A stretch of 64,000 bases of DNA from Bacillus sp. FJAT-42315 (lineage in GTDB: Bacteria > Bacillota > Bacilli > Bacillales > Domibacillaceae), in assembly GCF_002797375.1 (NCBI RefSeq), contig NZ_KZ454941.1, forward strand, positions 1,578,760-1,642,759, given 5' to 3'. The translations under genes and the position numbers were made by a program. A model generated the notes under the pieces. The model made no database searches. It was not told where the DNA came from and worked only from the letters and a program-made list of their open reading frames with translations. This document shows, one piece after another, positions 1-9,782 of the stretch. Each line of letters opens with the position of its first letter. Position 1 is the first letter of the stretch.

Positions 1-976
1 TGCTGACAAAAAACGCCCACTACCTGTCTATCCTAAAGTGATTGGGATTATTACCTCACCAACAGGAGCAGCTGTGAGAGATATTATAACAACGATTAAA
101 AGGCGTTATCCAGTTGCCCAAATGCTCGTCTACCCAGCCCTTGTTCAAGGAGAGAACGCCGCTCCTTCGATTGTATCAGCGATTGAAAAAGCTAATGATG
201 ATGGTCGGGCAGAGGTGTTAATTGTTGGACGTGGGGGCGGCTCGATTGAGGAACTTTGGGCCTTTAATGAAGAACAGGTAGCTTTAGCGATTAGCGCCTC
301 ACAAGTTCCTGTTATTTCAGCTGTCGGTCATGAAACAGATGTCACGATTGCTGATTTTGTTGCGGACATGAGGGCACCGACACCAACAGGGGCAGCAGAG
401 CTTGCTGTACCGCATATCGAAGAAGTTGTCGAAAAAGTAGTTACAAGAAAAACACGTTTAATTCGAGCGATGTCAGAAAAGATTCGGCGGGAAAGAAAAC
501 GATATGAAACCGTCAAAAGCTCTTATATTATGCGCAATCCAGAGACGTTGTATCGTCAACAAGCGGAACGACTCGATCGATTAACTGAAAAATTGGTTAA
601 AGAACAGGCTCTTTACTTGAAACAGACTCATATTCGAATCAATGAGCTGACCAATCGTTTACAAAGAAGCCACCCCGGGAAAAAAATTCATGAGTCTACG
701 ATCGAGGTGGAACGATTAAAAAATAGCTTGATTCGACAGATGCAAGCTGTATTTAGCCGTAAAGAAGACGAATTCAAACGAAAGGTATCTTTGCTTCATG
801 CATTAAGCCCGTTAAAAGTGATGGAAAGAGGATATAGTCTCACTTATACTGCTGACAATCAAATAGTGAAATCAACGACAGATGTTAAAGTTGGCGAAGA
901 ACTGAGAGTACGGTTGTCCGATGGGAGTTTGTATTGTCAAATTCAATCGATGGAGGAGGATAAAAATGGAGAATAA
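1..976 (+). CDS. xseA: Exodeoxyribonuclease VII large subunit (5' end outside window)
   Basis: Large subunit of ExoVII, which with XseB degrades single-stranded DNA to oligonucleotides in the cytoplasm. The reading frame is open from base 2, so the N-terminal part (roughly 125 residues, including the OB-fold) lies before the window. Seen here: the conserved start of the catalytic domain ([14 protein letters not shown]), the glycine-rich stretch [15 protein letters not shown] and the [17 protein letters not shown] motif, followed by a long charged coiled-coil region and the C-terminal MERGYSL element typical of the family. It overlaps xseB by 11 bases, which fits coupled translation of the two subunits. 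Confidence 0.95.
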   Translation, partial: ADKKRPLPVYPKVIGIITSPTGAAVRDIITTIKRRYPVAQMLVYPALVQGENAAPSIVSAIEKANDDGRAEVLIVGRGGGSIEELWAFNEEQVALAISASQVPVISAVGHETDVTIADFVADMRAPTPTGAAELAVPHIEEVVEKVVTRKTRLIRAMSEKIRRERKRYETVKSSYIMRNPETLYRQQAERLDRLTEKLVKEQALYLKQTHIRINELTNRLQRSHPGKKIHESTIEVERLKNSLIRQMQAVFSRKEDEFKRKVSLLHALSPLKVMERGYSLTYTADNQIVKSTTDVKVGEELRVRLSDGSLYCQIQSMEEDKNGE

Positions 977-1193
977 AAAACTTAGTTTTGAAGAAGCGAT
1001 GGATCAGCTAGAGTCGATTGTGACAAAATTGGAAGAAGGCGACGTTCCGTTAGAAGAAGCATTGAGTTATTATCAAAAAGGAATGGAATTATCTGCTTTT
1101 TGTCATGAAAAGTTGGTCAATGCAGAAGATCAATTAGCAAAATTAATGACGGAAGATGGAGAGCAGGACTTCGTTGTTCATGAGGGGGAATAA
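966..1193 (+). CDS. xseB: Exodeoxyribonuclease VII small subunit
   Basis: 75-residue small subunit that packs on the coiled coil of XseA. The family signature is visible: [37 protein letters not shown] spans nearly all of the N-terminal half. I chose the ATG at 966 because it sits behind an ATGGAGGAGG ribosome binding site and gives the usual N-terminus; the frame is open further upstream (to 921) but that part lies inside xseA. The next gene, ispA, starts five bases after its stop, so xseA-xseB-ispA read as one operon. Confidence 0.95.
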   Translation: MENKKLSFEEAMDQLESIVTKLEEGDVPLEEALSYYQKGMELSAFCHEKLVNAEDQLAKLMTEDGEQDFVVHEGE

Positions 1194-1197
1194 TATA

Positions 1198-2079
1198 GTG
1201 ACCCAATTGTCAGGATTTATAGATGCACATAAAACAGAACTTGAAACAAAATTACACACAATCATTTCTACAATCACAGCTCCGGACATATTAATACAAG
1301 CAATGGACTATTCTCTTCAAGCAGGTGGAAAAAGGCTTCGTCCGATGTTATTGTTTGCGACCATCGCTGCTTTTCGAAAAGAAACGTTGATTGGAATGGA
1401 AGCCGCCGCCGCTTTAGAAATGATTCATACGTATTCCTTAATTCATGATGACTTGCCGAGCATGGATGATGATGATTTACGTCGGGGCAAGCCGACCAAC
1501 CATAAAGTGTTCGGCGAAGCGACGGCTATATTAGCGGGAGACGCCTTATTAACTCATGCTTTTAAAGTGATCGCTCAATCAAAAATATATTCCAATGACC
1601 AAAAAGTGTGGTTGATGAATTGGTTGTCTCAAGCGGCTGGTCCTGCCGGTATGGTTGGAGGGCAAATGGCCGATATGGAGGGAGAAAACAAACAACTGAC
1701 TTTAGAGGAGCTTGAATATATCCATAAGCATAAAACGGGACGACTGTTAGAGTTTAGTGTAATGGCAGGGGCCTTTTTGTCAGGAGCAACAGAAGCGCAA
1801 TTGCAGCACTTTCAAACATATGCCAATCACATTGGGCTTGCTTTTCAAATTCAAGACGATATATTAGACGTGGAAGGTTCAGAAGAAAAGATTGGCAAAC
1901 GAGTCGGTAGCGATGTGAATAAACAGAAGAGCACATACCCATCTTTATTGACGCTTGAGGGCGCGAAAGAAAAGCTTCAAGAACATTTAACAGAAGCGCT
2001 TCAAGCGATAGAAAAAACGAATACAGATGCTGAACTTTTGAAGGAACTAGCTCATTTAATTGCTCATCGAGATCAGTGA
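1198..2079 (+). CDS. ispA: Geranyl/farnesyl diphosphate synthase
   Basis: Short-chain trans-prenyltransferase of about 293 residues that condenses IPP with DMAPP/GPP to make farnesyl diphosphate for quinones and undecaprenyl phosphate. Both aspartate-rich motifs are present: first DDLPSMDDDDLRRG near residue 80, second QDDILDVEG near residue 220; GGKRLRPML near residue 45 is the IPP-binding segment. The GTG at 1198 is chosen because GAGGGGGAA precedes it and the product then begins at the usual place; the frame extends 14 codons upstream into xseB. Sits between xseB and dxs, linking two steps of isoprenoid synthesis. Confidence 0.93.
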   Translation: MTQLSGFIDAHKTELETKLHTIISTITAPDILIQAMDYSLQAGGKRLRPMLLFATIAAFRKETLIGMEAAAALEMIHTYSLIHDDLPSMDDDDLRRGKPTNHKVFGEATAILAGDALLTHAFKVIAQSKIYSNDQKVWLMNWLSQAAGPAGMVGGQMADMEGENKQLTLEELEYIHKHKTGRLLEFSVMAGAFLSGATEAQLQHFQTYANHIGLAFQIQDDILDVEGSEEKIGKRVGSDVNKQKSTYPSLLTLEGAKEKLQEHLTEALQAIEKTNTDAELLKELAHLIAHRDQ

Positions 2080-2092
2080 AAAGTGACTAAAA

Positions 2093-2121
2093 TTGTTGTA
2101 ATTTGCGACATATGGTATAAT
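2093..2121 (+). promoter_or_regulatory. Sigma-A promoter with extended -10, just after ispA
   Basis: TTGTTG at 2093-2098, 17-base spacer, TATAAT at 2116-2121 preceded by TGG (extended -10). Transcription would start near 2128. A terminator-like hairpin follows within about 20 bases (see 2145-2180). Confidence 0.6.
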
Positions 2122-2144
2122 ATTAGTACTATTTTTATTAACTT

Positions 2145-2180
2145 GCCGTTATCACGCCATAGTGTTAGCGGCTATTTTTT
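2145..2180 (+). terminator. Hairpin terminator between ispA and dxs
   Basis: GCCGTTA (2145-2151) pairs with TAGCGGC (2166-2172) with one G-U; an inner CAC/GTG helps the stem. TATTTTTT follows. It can end the xseA-xseB-ispA transcript, but it also lies directly downstream of the promoter at 2093-2121. Confidence 0.65.
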
Positions 2181-2201
2181 CAAAGTCACTAAAGTAAAAA
2201 G

Positions 2202-2229
2202 TTGTAGAAAAAATCGAGCACGTTATAAT
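2202..2229 (+). promoter_or_regulatory. Sigma-A promoter for dxs
   Basis: TTGTAG at 2202-2207, 16-base spacer, TATAAT at 2224-2229, about 47 bases before the dxs start and after the hairpin at 2145-2180. Confidence 0.6.
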
Positions 2230-2275
2230 AAAGTCAAAGTGACAAATGACACAGTAATGAAAGCGAGTGATCCTA

Positions 2276-4168
2276 TTGGATCTATTATCAATTAAAGACC
2301 CTACTTTTTTGAAAAACATGTCCATAGATGAATTAAATGAGTTAAGTGCAGATATTCGTCAATTTTTAATCGAAAACCTATCGAAAACGGGAGGTCATAT
2401 CGGACCGAACCTTGGCGTGGTAGAGTTAACGATTGCATTGCATCGTTGTTTTCAAAGTCCTGTCGATAAAATTTTATGGGATGTTGGGCATCAGTCGTAT
2501 GTTCATAAAATATTAACAGGGCGTGCAGGACAATTCGATACTCTTCGACAGTACAAAGGGTTGTGCGGTTTTCCTAAATGCTCGGAAAGTGAGCACGATG
2601 TATGGGAAACCGGACATAGTTCGACATCTTTATCAGCAGCGATGGGAATGGCGATTGCGAGAGACTTAAAGAAAGAAAAATCTCATGTTGTTCCAGTTAT
2701 TGGTGATGGTGCATTAACCGGAGGAATGGCTCTTGAAGCGTTGAATCATATCGGACATGAAAAAACGAATATGATTGTGATTTTAAACGATAATGAGATG
2801 TCCATCGCTCCCAACGTTGGAGCGCTTCATCAAATGTTGGGACGTTTGCGAACAGCCGGTAAGTATAACTGGGTGAAAGATGAACTTGAAAGCTTACTGA
2901 AAAAGATTCCAGCTGTCGGTGGAAAAATGGCTCACACAGCCGAACGCTTAAAAGATAGTTTAAAGTATTTATTTGTATCAGGTATGTTTTTTGAAGAGAT
3001 GGGTTTTACGTATCTTGGACCAATTGATGGTCATAATTTTGAAGATTTGTTAGAGCAGCTACAATATGCAAAAAAAGTAGAAGGACCTGTCATTCTTCAT
3101 GTGTTGACGAAGAAAGGAAAAGGCTATCGTCCAGCCGAGTTAGATACGAAAGGAACATGGCATGGAACTGGTCCATATAAAATGGAAACGGGCACGATTA
3201 TAAAACCTGTGAATCAGCCTCCTGCTTGGAGCGCGCTTGTAAGTGAAACGGCTCGAAAAATCGCCCGTACTGATGATCGGGTGGTCGCTATTACACCGGC
3301 CATGCCTGTTGGTTCTAAGCTATTAGGATTTGCCGAGGAGTTTCCTGACCGCATGCATGATGTAGGGATTGCAGAGCAGCATGCCGCGACAGTAGCAGCA
3401 GGACTTGCGACGCAAGGCATGAAGCCGTTTCTTGCGATTTATTCAACGTTTTTGCAGCGAGCTTACGATCAAGTTGTCCATGATATTTGCCGACCGAATT
3501 TAAATGTATTTATCGGTATTGATCGAGCAGGTCTTGTAGGTGCAGATGGTGAAACGCATCAAGGAGTATTTGACATCGCCTTTTTACGTCATTTGCCTAA
3601 TATGGTATTGATGATGCCAAAAGATGAGAATGAGGGACAGCACCTCGTATACACAGCTTTTCAATACAACGATGGTCCGATTGCGATGCGCTTTCCGCGA
3701 GGCAATGGACTTGGTGTGCCGATGGATGAACAATTGAAGGAAATTCCAATCGGTTCTTGGGAAGTGTTAAAAGAAGGCCAGGATGTAGCGATTTTAACAT
3801 TCGGTACAACGATTCCGATGGCGATGAAAGCAGCAGAGCAAGCGGAAAAACAAGGGATTTCCGTGAAGATCGTCAATGCTCGTTTTATTAAACCAATGGA
3901 TGAAGAAATGCTGTTAAGTATATTAAATGCTGATATGCCAATTTTAACGATTGAAGAAGCCGTGCTTGAAGGAGGCTTCGGAAGCGGAGTTCTTGAATTT
4001 GCCCATGACCACGGGTACCATGACCACGTCATTGATCGCATGGGAATTCCTGATCGTTTCATCGAGCATGGAAGCGTCGATTTGTTGTTAGAAGAAATTG
4101 AATTAACGGAAGAAGCAGCCGTTGCCAAGTTACGTGCGATGATTCCAAAAAAACAGAAAAGAGCTTAA
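2276..4168 (+). CDS. dxs: 1-deoxy-D-xylulose-5-phosphate synthase
   Basis: Thiamine-diphosphate enzyme (about 630 residues) that joins pyruvate and glyceraldehyde 3-phosphate, first step of the MEP pathway. Seen: [15 protein letters not shown] near residue 50, the ThDP-binding [16 protein letters not shown] near 150 with [12 protein letters not shown] following, [11 protein letters not shown] near 365 containing the catalytic Glu, and the transketolase C-terminal domain. The TTG at 2276 gives MDLLSIKDP, the usual Bacillus N-terminus, behind AAGCGAGTG; a GTG at 2267 is the alternative but has no visible ribosome binding site. tlyA follows after two bases. Confidence 0.95.
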   Translation: MDLLSIKDPTFLKNMSIDELNELSADIRQFLIENLSKTGGHIGPNLGVVELTIALHRCFQSPVDKILWDVGHQSYVHKILTGRAGQFDTLRQYKGLCGFPKCSESEHDVWETGHSSTSLSAAMGMAIARDLKKEKSHVVPVIGDGALTGGMALEALNHIGHEKTNMIVILNDNEMSIAPNVGALHQMLGRLRTAGKYNWVKDELESLLKKIPAVGGKMAHTAERLKDSLKYLFVSGMFFEEMGFTYLGPIDGHNFEDLLEQLQYAKKVEGPVILHVLTKKGKGYRPAELDTKGTWHGTGPYKMETGTIIKPVNQPPAWSALVSETARKIARTDDRVVAITPAMPVGSKLLGFAEEFPDRMHDVGIAEQHAATVAAGLATQGMKPFLAIYSTFLQRAYDQVVHDICRPNLNVFIGIDRAGLVGADGETHQGVFDIAFLRHLPNMVLMMPKDENEGQHLVYTAFQYNDGPIAMRFPRGNGLGVPMDEQLKEIPIGSWEVLKEGQDVAILTFGTTIPMAMKAAEQAEKQGISVKIVNARFIKPMDEEMLLSILNADMPILTIEEAVLEGGFGSGVLEFAHDHGYHDHVIDRMGIPDRFIEHGSVDLLLEEIELTEEAAVAKLRAMIPKKQKRA

Positions 4169-4170
4169 GC

Positions 4171-5010
4171 ATGAAGATAAAGAAAGAACGAATAGATGTA
4201 CTTCTTGTAGAAAGAGGATTAATAGAAACGAGAGAAAAAGCGAAGCGGGCTGTGATGGCTGGCCTTGTTTACTCCAATGAAGAGCGCCTAGATAAACCGG
4301 GAGAGAAAATTGCTGCCGACGCTCCTTTGCAAATTAAAGGAAATACGCTACGTTATGTGAGCCGTGGCGGATTAAAGCTTGAAAAGGCATTGAAAGAATT
4401 TCAGGTTGATGTGAAAGATAAAACGATGCTTGATATTGGCTCTTCAACAGGTGGGTTCACTGATTGTGCACTACAAAACGGAGCAAAGCTTTCTTATGCA
4501 CTAGATGTTGGCTATAATCAGCTCGCTTGGAAGCTTCGTCAAGATGAGCGAGTCGTTGTAATGGAGCGAACGAATTTCCGTTACGTCACACCAGCCGATC
4601 TACCAAAAGGAATGCCGGATTTTGCAACGATCGATGTCTCGTTTATTTCGCTATCCTTAATTTTACCCGTATTAAAAACGTTACTTGTTCCAGAAAGTAA
4701 TGTCGTTGCCTTAATTAAACCGCAATTTGAAGCGGGGAAAGAACAAGTAGGCAAAAAAGGGATTGTGAGAGAAGCGAAAATTCATAAAGAAGTGATCGTT
4801 AAAATCATTGAGATAGCATTAGGACTTGGATATGATGTGAAGGATTTATCGTACTCTCCTATTACTGGAGGAGACGGGAATATTGAATTTTTAATTCATT
4901 TACATTGGCCTAAGCAGCCGCAAGAAGCAGGAGAGAATCAGCTGTTAACAACGGTTGATGCCGTTGTCAATGATGCTCACGAACAATTAAAGAAAAAAAC
5001 GAATAAATAG
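4171..5010 (+). CDS. tlyA: TlyA-family rRNA 2'-O-methyltransferase (YqxC)
   Basis: 279 residues. An N-terminal S4 RNA-binding domain (RIDVLLVERGLIETREKAKRAVMAG) is followed by an FtsJ-type Rossmann methyltransferase domain: LDIGSSTGGFTDCALQNGA is the SAM site near residue 90, and ALDVGYNQLAWKLR follows. Family members such as mycobacterial TlyA methylate 16S/23S rRNA at a cytidine 2'-OH; the older label 'haemolysin' comes from indirect phenotypes. It begins two bases after the dxs stop, as in Bacillus relatives, so it is translated from the dxs mRNA. The exact rRNA target here is inferred. Confidence 0.88.
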   Translation: MKIKKERIDVLLVERGLIETREKAKRAVMAGLVYSNEERLDKPGEKIAADAPLQIKGNTLRYVSRGGLKLEKALKEFQVDVKDKTMLDIGSSTGGFTDCALQNGAKLSYALDVGYNQLAWKLRQDERVVVMERTNFRYVTPADLPKGMPDFATIDVSFISLSLILPVLKTLLVPESNVVALIKPQFEAGKEQVGKKGIVREAKIHKEVIVKIIEIALGLGYDVKDLSYSPITGGDGNIEFLIHLHWPKQPQEAGENQLLTTVDAVVNDAHEQLKKKTNK

Positions 5011-5032
5011 TGGGTTCGATTTAAAGGATAAC

Positions 5033-5081
5033 AAAAAGAGACTGTTTCAAAGACAAATGATCTTGAAAACAGTCTCTTTTT
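5033..5081 (+). terminator. Rho-independent terminator after tlyA
   Basis: AAAAAGAGACTGTTT pairs with AAACAGTCTCTTTTT around a roughly 19-base loop; ends the dxs-tlyA transcript before argR. Confidence 0.9.
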
Positions 5082-5176
5082 GCATGCTTGATGTGACATA
5101 GTGACTATACATCAGGATTGAATTAAGATAAAATGTGAATACTACAGCATATTTATACGCTTTTTGAGGTGATAAG

Positions 5177-5626
5177 ATGAACAAAGGACAACGTCATATA
5201 AAAATTAGAGAAATTATTGCTAACAATGAAATTGAAACACAAGATGATCTTGTTGATCGTTTAAAAACTTTAGGCTATAACGTGACGCAAGCAACGGTAT
5301 CAAGAGATATTAAGGAGCTTCATTTAGTGAAAGTGCCATTGATGGACGGGCGCTATAAATATAGTCTTCCTGCTGATCAGCGTTTCAATCCGTTACAAAA
5401 GCTGAAACGTTCTTTAGTGGATGCATTTGTCAGCATTGATGCAGCTGGTCACTTTGTCGTTATGAAAACTTTACCAGGAAATGCTCAAGCCGTCGGCGCA
5501 TTAATTGACAACCTTGATTGGGACGAAATTATGGGAACGATTTGCGGAGATGACACTTGTTTAATTATTTGTCGTGCCCCTGAGCATACATCGGTTATTT
5601 CAGAACGCTTTTTAGAAATGCTTTAA
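5177..5626 (+). CDS. argR: Arginine repressor/activator ArgR (AhrC)
   Basis: 149-residue hexameric regulator that represses arginine biosynthesis and activates catabolism when arginine binds. N-terminal winged helix: [29 protein letters not shown] (residues 23-51), with the recognition segment TVSRDIKEL. The C-terminal oligomerisation and arginine-binding domain shows [16 protein letters not shown] near residue 120, with the Asp pair that contacts arginine. Good GAGGTGATAAG site before ATG 5177. In Bacillus this gene lies between tlyA and recN, as here. Confidence 0.95.
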   Translation: MNKGQRHIKIREIIANNEIETQDDLVDRLKTLGYNVTQATVSRDIKELHLVKVPLMDGRYKYSLPADQRFNPLQKLKRSLVDAFVSIDAAGHFVVMKTLPGNAQAVGALIDNLDWDEIMGTICGDDTCLIICRAPEHTSVISERFLEML

Positions 5627-5643
5627 TTTGAGGTGAATAGACA

Positions 5644-7353
5644 TTGCTACAGGAATTGTCCATACGCAATTTTGCCATCATTGAAGAATTAAATCTGTCA
5701 CTAGAAAAAGGGTTGACGGTGTTAACCGGAGAAACAGGAGCCGGTAAATCGATTATTATTGATGCCGTTCACTTATTGGCAGGTGGACGCGGCTCGTCAG
5801 AATTTGTTCGCCATGGAGAGAAAAAAGCTGAAATTGAAGGAATGTTTAGTATAGAGGGACCGAATCATCCCTCTATCCAAAAAGCCCAGCAATTTGGCAT
5901 TGAGATGGAGGATGAGATGGTGATCATTCGCAGAGAAATCTCGGCGAGTGGAAAAAGCGTTTGTCGTATCAACGGCAAGCTTGTGACGATTGCCATCCTT
6001 CGCGAAATTGGTTCGACGCTTGTCGATATTCATGGTCAGCATGAGCATCAAGAACTGATGGATACGAATCAACATTTACACTTGCTCGATCAATTTGGCG
6101 GAAGTAAAGTTTTAGCAACGAAAGCCAATTATACAGACATTTTTAAACGCTATGAACAAACGATGAAGGCGATTCGTCAGTTAAGCGAAAACGAACAGCA
6201 AATGGCTCATCGTCTCGACTTAATTCAATTTCAACTAAATGAAATTCAAAAAGCGGATTTGAAGTTACGGGAAGATGAAGAGCTAACAGAAGAAAAAAGA
6301 AAACTGAGCAATTTCGAGAAATTGTATGAAACGACTCAGACGAGTTATAATGCTCTACAAGGAGAAGGAAAAGGACTGGATTGGATCGGTTTGGCGATGA
6401 GTCAGCTAGAAACAGCAGCCGAAATTGATGAACAATATCGTTCCCTCTATGAAGCGATGTCTGAAAGCTTTTATGCGATCGAGGATGTATCACGCCAAAT
6501 CAGCTCCGCGCTTGATGGGTTAGAGTTTGATCCTAATCGCTTAAATGAGATTGAAACAAGACTCAATGAAATTAATGTCCTGAAAAGGAAATATGGTAGC
6601 ACGATTGAAGAGATCATGGAGTATGGTGGAAAGATTGAAGAGGAAATCGAAACGTTAACGAATCGAGAAACGCATATTGAAAAGCTACAAAACGATCGAT
6701 TAGCGTATGAAAAAGATTTGTTGCTTGAAGGGAAACAGCTCAGCTATTTGCGCAAACAAGTAGCTGAAAAATTAGAGGATGCGATTCATCATGAGTTAAA
6801 GCAGTTGTACATGGATAAAACCGTATTCAACATTCAATTTCTTATCGATGGTGAAGATGGAATGAAGCAAGCTCCGTCTTTTAAAAAAGACGGGTTAGAT
6901 GAAGTCGAATTTTATATTTCCACGAACCCAGGCGAGCCGTTAAAGCCGCTGTCTAAAGTCGCTTCTGGAGGGGAATTATCGCGAATGATGCTAGCGATGA
7001 AGACAATTTTCTCGAAGCATCAAGGAGTAACCTCCATTATTTTTGATGAAGTGGATACAGGGGTGAGCGGTCGAGTCGCTCAAGCGATCGGAGAAAAAAT
7101 TCACCAAGTAGCCATTCATTCACAAGTCCTTTGTATTTCCCATTTGCCACAAGTGGCTGCGATGGCGGATGTGCATTTATACATATCTAAAGTGATGACT
7201 GGTGGGCGAACAAAAACATTTGTGGAGCCGCTTGAAAATGAGGAGAAAATTAAAGAAATCGGGCGAATGATTTCTGGAGTCGAAATGACAGACTTAACGA
7301 AACAACATGCAAAAGAACTGCTTGAATTAGCAGCTTCTTTAAAAAATAGCTAA
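5644..7353 (+). CDS. recN: DNA repair protein RecN
   Basis: SMC-like ATPase of 569 residues that tethers DNA ends in double-strand-break repair. Walker A GETGAGKSIIIDA near residue 30; IHGQHEHQEL near 135 (family-typical); long coiled-coil arms about 150-420; ABC signature SGGELSRMMLAMK near 440; Walker B TSIIFDEVDTGVSG near 460. The start is a TTG at 5644 giving MLQELSIRNFAIIEEL, the standard RecN N-terminus, behind TGAGGTGAATAG. It follows argR by 17 bases without a terminator and may be read from the same mRNA. Confidence 0.95.
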   Translation: MLQELSIRNFAIIEELNLSLEKGLTVLTGETGAGKSIIIDAVHLLAGGRGSSEFVRHGEKKAEIEGMFSIEGPNHPSIQKAQQFGIEMEDEMVIIRREISASGKSVCRINGKLVTIAILREIGSTLVDIHGQHEHQELMDTNQHLHLLDQFGGSKVLATKANYTDIFKRYEQTMKAIRQLSENEQQMAHRLDLIQFQLNEIQKADLKLREDEELTEEKRKLSNFEKLYETTQTSYNALQGEGKGLDWIGLAMSQLETAAEIDEQYRSLYEAMSESFYAIEDVSRQISSALDGLEFDPNRLNEIETRLNEINVLKRKYGSTIEEIMEYGGKIEEEIETLTNRETHIEKLQNDRLAYEKDLLLEGKQLSYLRKQVAEKLEDAIHHELKQLYMDKTVFNIQFLIDGEDGMKQAPSFKKDGLDEVEFYISTNPGEPLKPLSKVASGGELSRMMLAMKTIFSKHQGVTSIIFDEVDTGVSGRVAQAIGEKIHQVAIHSQVLCISHLPQVAAMADVHLYISKVMTGGRTKTFVEPLENEEKIKEIGRMISGVEMTDLTKQHAKELLELAASLKNS

Positions 7354-7360
7354 AAACTAC

Positions 7361-7396
7361 GGCTGTCTCTCTAAAAAGGGGAGACAGCCATTTTTT
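7361..7396 (+). terminator. Rho-independent terminator after recN
   Basis: GGCTGTCTC pairs with GAGACAGCC, then ATTTTTT. Confidence 0.9.
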
Positions 7397-7518
7397 ATTG
7401 TGAACGTCAAGCCATCCAATGATGGGAGTATTTTTCCGTAATAATTGATTCGTTCTAAGGAAAAAGTAAATGTACAGCCAGCAAAGCGGCTCATTCAGAA
7501 GCGAGGAGAGTGAAGGGG

Positions 7519-8712
7519 TTGAACAACAAACGACGTAGCAAAACCACTGGTGGAATTCTCCTTGTTTCCGTTTTATTTTGTTTATTGAATTGGTTTATTA
7601 TTCAGCCGGTCGATGCAAAAGAACTACACGATCGCAAGGAAGAAAGCATTTCGGCGGTCTCGGGTACAAATATCGGCCAAAAGGAAGAGTTGCTCGAATC
7701 AGCAGGATTTCCATTAACCAACAAGCGAGCGACAGCGATAAAAGAAATAAAAGTCATTCCAGGTGGACAGTCCATTGGTATTAAAATGAATACAATTGGC
7801 GTGCTAGTAGTTGGTCATCACTTAGTCGATACCGCTCAAGGAAAAAAGTCTCCAGGAGAGCAAGCCGGTATTCAAGTGGGTGATTTAATTACGAAGATCA
7901 ACGGCAAGAAAATAGAAAAAATGCAAGATGTAGGAACATTTCTTCAAGGAATCGACCGAAATCAACCGATGAGTGTTGTGATTCAAAGAAACCACAAACA
8001 GCTGGAAACGAAGTTAAAACCGCTTAAAGATCAAAAGGAACAATCGTATAAGCTAGGTCTTTATATACGTGATTCAGCAGCTGGAATTGGTACATTAACG
8101 TTTTATGAACCGAAATCAAAAAAATACGGGGCACTTGGTCATGTGATTACCGATGTAGACACAAAAAAGCCAATCATCGTTCAAGATGGAGAAATTGTTC
8201 AATCAACGGTCATGTCCATTCAAAAAGGGCGCTATGGGAACCCAGGTGAAAAACTTGCCCGGTTTTCTAACAGTCAAGATCAATTGGGGAATATTACGAA
8301 TAATAGTCCATATGGCGTTTTTGGACAATTAAAAAAGCCGATGCATCATCCACTCATTAATAAAGCGTATCCAGTTGCCTTATCTCATGAAGTGAAAGAA
8401 GGTCCAGCCAAAATTTTAACTGTTGTAAGCGGAAATAAAGTGGAGTGGTACGACATCGAAATTGTCAGTACGATCCCGCAAAAACATCCAGCAACAAAAG
8501 GAATGGTCATCAAAATTACCGACCCGAAACTGCTTGATCGTACAGGGGGCATTGTTCAAGGGATGAGTGGTAGTCCAATTATTCAAAATAATAAAATAGT
8601 CGGAGCGGTGACCCATGTCTTTGTCAATGATCCAACATCGGGATACGGCGTTCATATTGAATGGATGCTCAACGAAGCCGGCATTTCATTAACGGAAGAA
8701 AAGGTCAGTTAA
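7519..8712 (+). CDS. spoIVB: SpoIVB intercompartmental signalling serine peptidase
   Basis: S55-family protease (about 397 residues) made in the forespore and secreted into the intermembrane space, where it cleaves SpoIVFA to trigger pro-sigma-K processing. Seen: an N-terminal membrane anchor ([17 protein letters not shown], about residues 11-27), the conserved [22 protein letters not shown], a PDZ domain (about 100-170; [20 protein letters not shown]), and the peptidase part with catalytic His in GALGHVITD and Ser in [13 protein letters not shown] place the start at TTG 7519 behind GAGGAGAGTG; GTG 7510 overlaps that ribosome binding site. Its place before spo0A is conserved. Confidence 0.95.
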   Translation: MNNKRRSKTTGGILLVSVLFCLLNWFIIQPVDAKELHDRKEESISAVSGTNIGQKEELLESAGFPLTNKRATAIKEIKVIPGGQSIGIKMNTIGVLVVGHHLVDTAQGKKSPGEQAGIQVGDLITKINGKKIEKMQDVGTFLQGIDRNQPMSVVIQRNHKQLETKLKPLKDQKEQSYKLGLYIRDSAAGIGTLTFYEPKSKKYGALGHVITDVDTKKPIIVQDGEIVQSTVMSIQKGRYGNPGEKLARFSNSQDQLGNITNNSPYGVFGQLKKPMHHPLINKAYPVALSHEVKEGPAKILTVVSGNKVEWYDIEIVSTIPQKHPATKGMVIKITDPKLLDRTGGIVQGMSGSPIIQNNKIVGAVTHVFVNDPTSGYGVHIEWMLNEAGISLTEEKVS

Positions 8713-8738
8713 ACAAGCGAAACTTTCGCTTGTTTTTT
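8711..8738 (+). terminator. Rho-independent terminator after spoIVB
   Basis: AACAAGCGAAA pairs with TTTCGCTTGTT, followed by a T run. Confidence 0.85.
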
Positions 8739-8748
8739 ACATAAAAGA

Positions 8749-8757
8749 TCGTCGAAA
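8749..8757 (+). promoter_or_regulatory. 0A box-like site upstream of spo0A
   Basis: TCGTCGAAA differs at one base from the strong Spo0A-P site TTGTCGAAA. With the second site at 8828-8836 it suggests autoregulation of spo0A, as known in Bacillus. Confidence 0.5.
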
Positions 8758-8827
8758 TCAAAAGAAAAATAAGGGAAAAAATATATATTATAAAAAAAGA
8801 GGAAAAATTAAAGGATTTCATTCCTCT

Positions 8828-8836
8828 TTGTCGAAA
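8828..8836 (+). promoter_or_regulatory. 0A box upstream of spo0A
   Basis: TTGTCGAAA matches the Spo0A-P consensus core TGNCGAA, about 50 bases before the start codon. It abuts the 3' arm of a 9-base inverted repeat (AAAGAGGAA...TTCCTCTTT, ending at 8829). Confidence 0.65.
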
Positions 8837-8886
8837 AAATCATTTAGAATATATTGTAGGAGTAAAAAGTGTGAGGGGGAGCATTT

Positions 8887-9675
8887 TTGAAGAAAATTAA
8901 AGTAGCTATTGTTGATGACAATCGTGAGCTAGTAAAGTTATTAGAAGAATATATCTCTTCTCAAAATGATATGGAAGTAGTGGCAAAGGCAAATAACGGA
9001 CAAGAATGTTTAGATCTGTTGCCAGAGGTGCAAGCCGATGTGTTGATCCTCGACATTATTATGCCGCATGTCGATGGCTTAGCAGTTCTTGAAAAAATGA
9101 GAAACCTTCATTTATCGCCAATGCCGAATGTGATTATGTTAACAGCATTTGGACAAGAGGATGTGACAAAGAAAGCAGTTGATCTTGGCGCTTCCTATTT
9201 CATGCTCAAGCCGTTTGATATGGAAAGCCTCGTTAGCCATATTCGTCAAGTAAGCGGTGCGGAAAATCCAGCGTCTCAGCGTTCGTTAAATTCAGTCATC
9301 AAATCAGCGGAGAAAAAGCCGGTCAATCTTGATGCAAGCATCACAAGCATTATTCATGAAATTGGAGTGCCTGCTCACATTAAAGGTTATCTGTATTTAC
9401 GCGAAGCGATTTCAATGGTGTACAATGATATTGAGTTGCTTGGCTCGATTACGAAAGTATTATATCCTGACATCGCCAAAAAATACAACACAACAGCTAG
9501 TCGAGTGGAGCGAGCGATTCGTCATGCGATTGAAGTAGCTTGGAGTCGTGGAAATATCGATTCCATCTCTACTTTGTTTGGCTATACGGTATCCATGTCG
9601 AAAGCAAAACCGACAAATTCAGAATTCATCGCGATGGTCGCAGATAAGTTAAGACTAGAACATAAGGCTTCTTGA
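8887..9675 (+). CDS. spo0A: Sporulation master regulator Spo0A
   Basis: 262-residue response regulator. Receiver domain (residues 1-125) with acidic pocket Asp10/Asp11 and phosphoacceptor Asp56 in [12 protein letters not shown], conserved Thr in VIMLTAFG and Lys in YFMLKPFD. A variable linker (about 126-150) leads to the Spo0A-specific DNA-binding domain (about 151-262) with [22 protein letters not shown] as recognition region. The start is TTG 8887 behind GTGAGGGGGAGC, giving [14 protein letters not shown]. Phosphorylated by the phosphorelay, it activates spoIIA, spoIIE and spoIIG and represses abrB. Confidence 0.97.
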   Translation: MKKIKVAIVDDNRELVKLLEEYISSQNDMEVVAKANNGQECLDLLPEVQADVLILDIIMPHVDGLAVLEKMRNLHLSPMPNVIMLTAFGQEDVTKKAVDLGASYFMLKPFDMESLVSHIRQVSGAENPASQRSLNSVIKSAEKKPVNLDASITSIIHEIGVPAHIKGYLYLREAISMVYNDIELLGSITKVLYPDIAKKYNTTASRVERAIRHAIEVAWSRGNIDSISTLFGYTVSMSKAKPTNSEFIAMVADKLRLEHKAS

Positions 9676-9710
9676 AAGAGTTAGGCGAATCGCATATTGT
9701 ATAAACGTAT

Positions 9711-9748
9711 AAAGAGGGGCGGAAATTATCGTTACCTCTTGTTTTTTG
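9711..9748 (+). terminator. Terminator after spo0A
   Basis: AAGAGG pairs with CCTCTT with further weak inner pairing, then GTTTTTTG. Confidence 0.65.
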
Positions 9749-9782
9749 TTTACAGACAAGCAAGAAAGGGAGATCGCATATT

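Noticed and set aside
2083-2295. 70-codon open frame between ispA and dxs
   Set aside because: It runs through a promoter, a hairpin terminator and a second promoter, has no ribosome binding site and ends in dxs; composition is that of intergenic DNA.
3661-4128. 155-codon minus-strand frame inside dxs
   Set aside because: Lies fully antisense to a highly conserved gene, Ser/Pro/Ile-rich shadow frame with no start signals.
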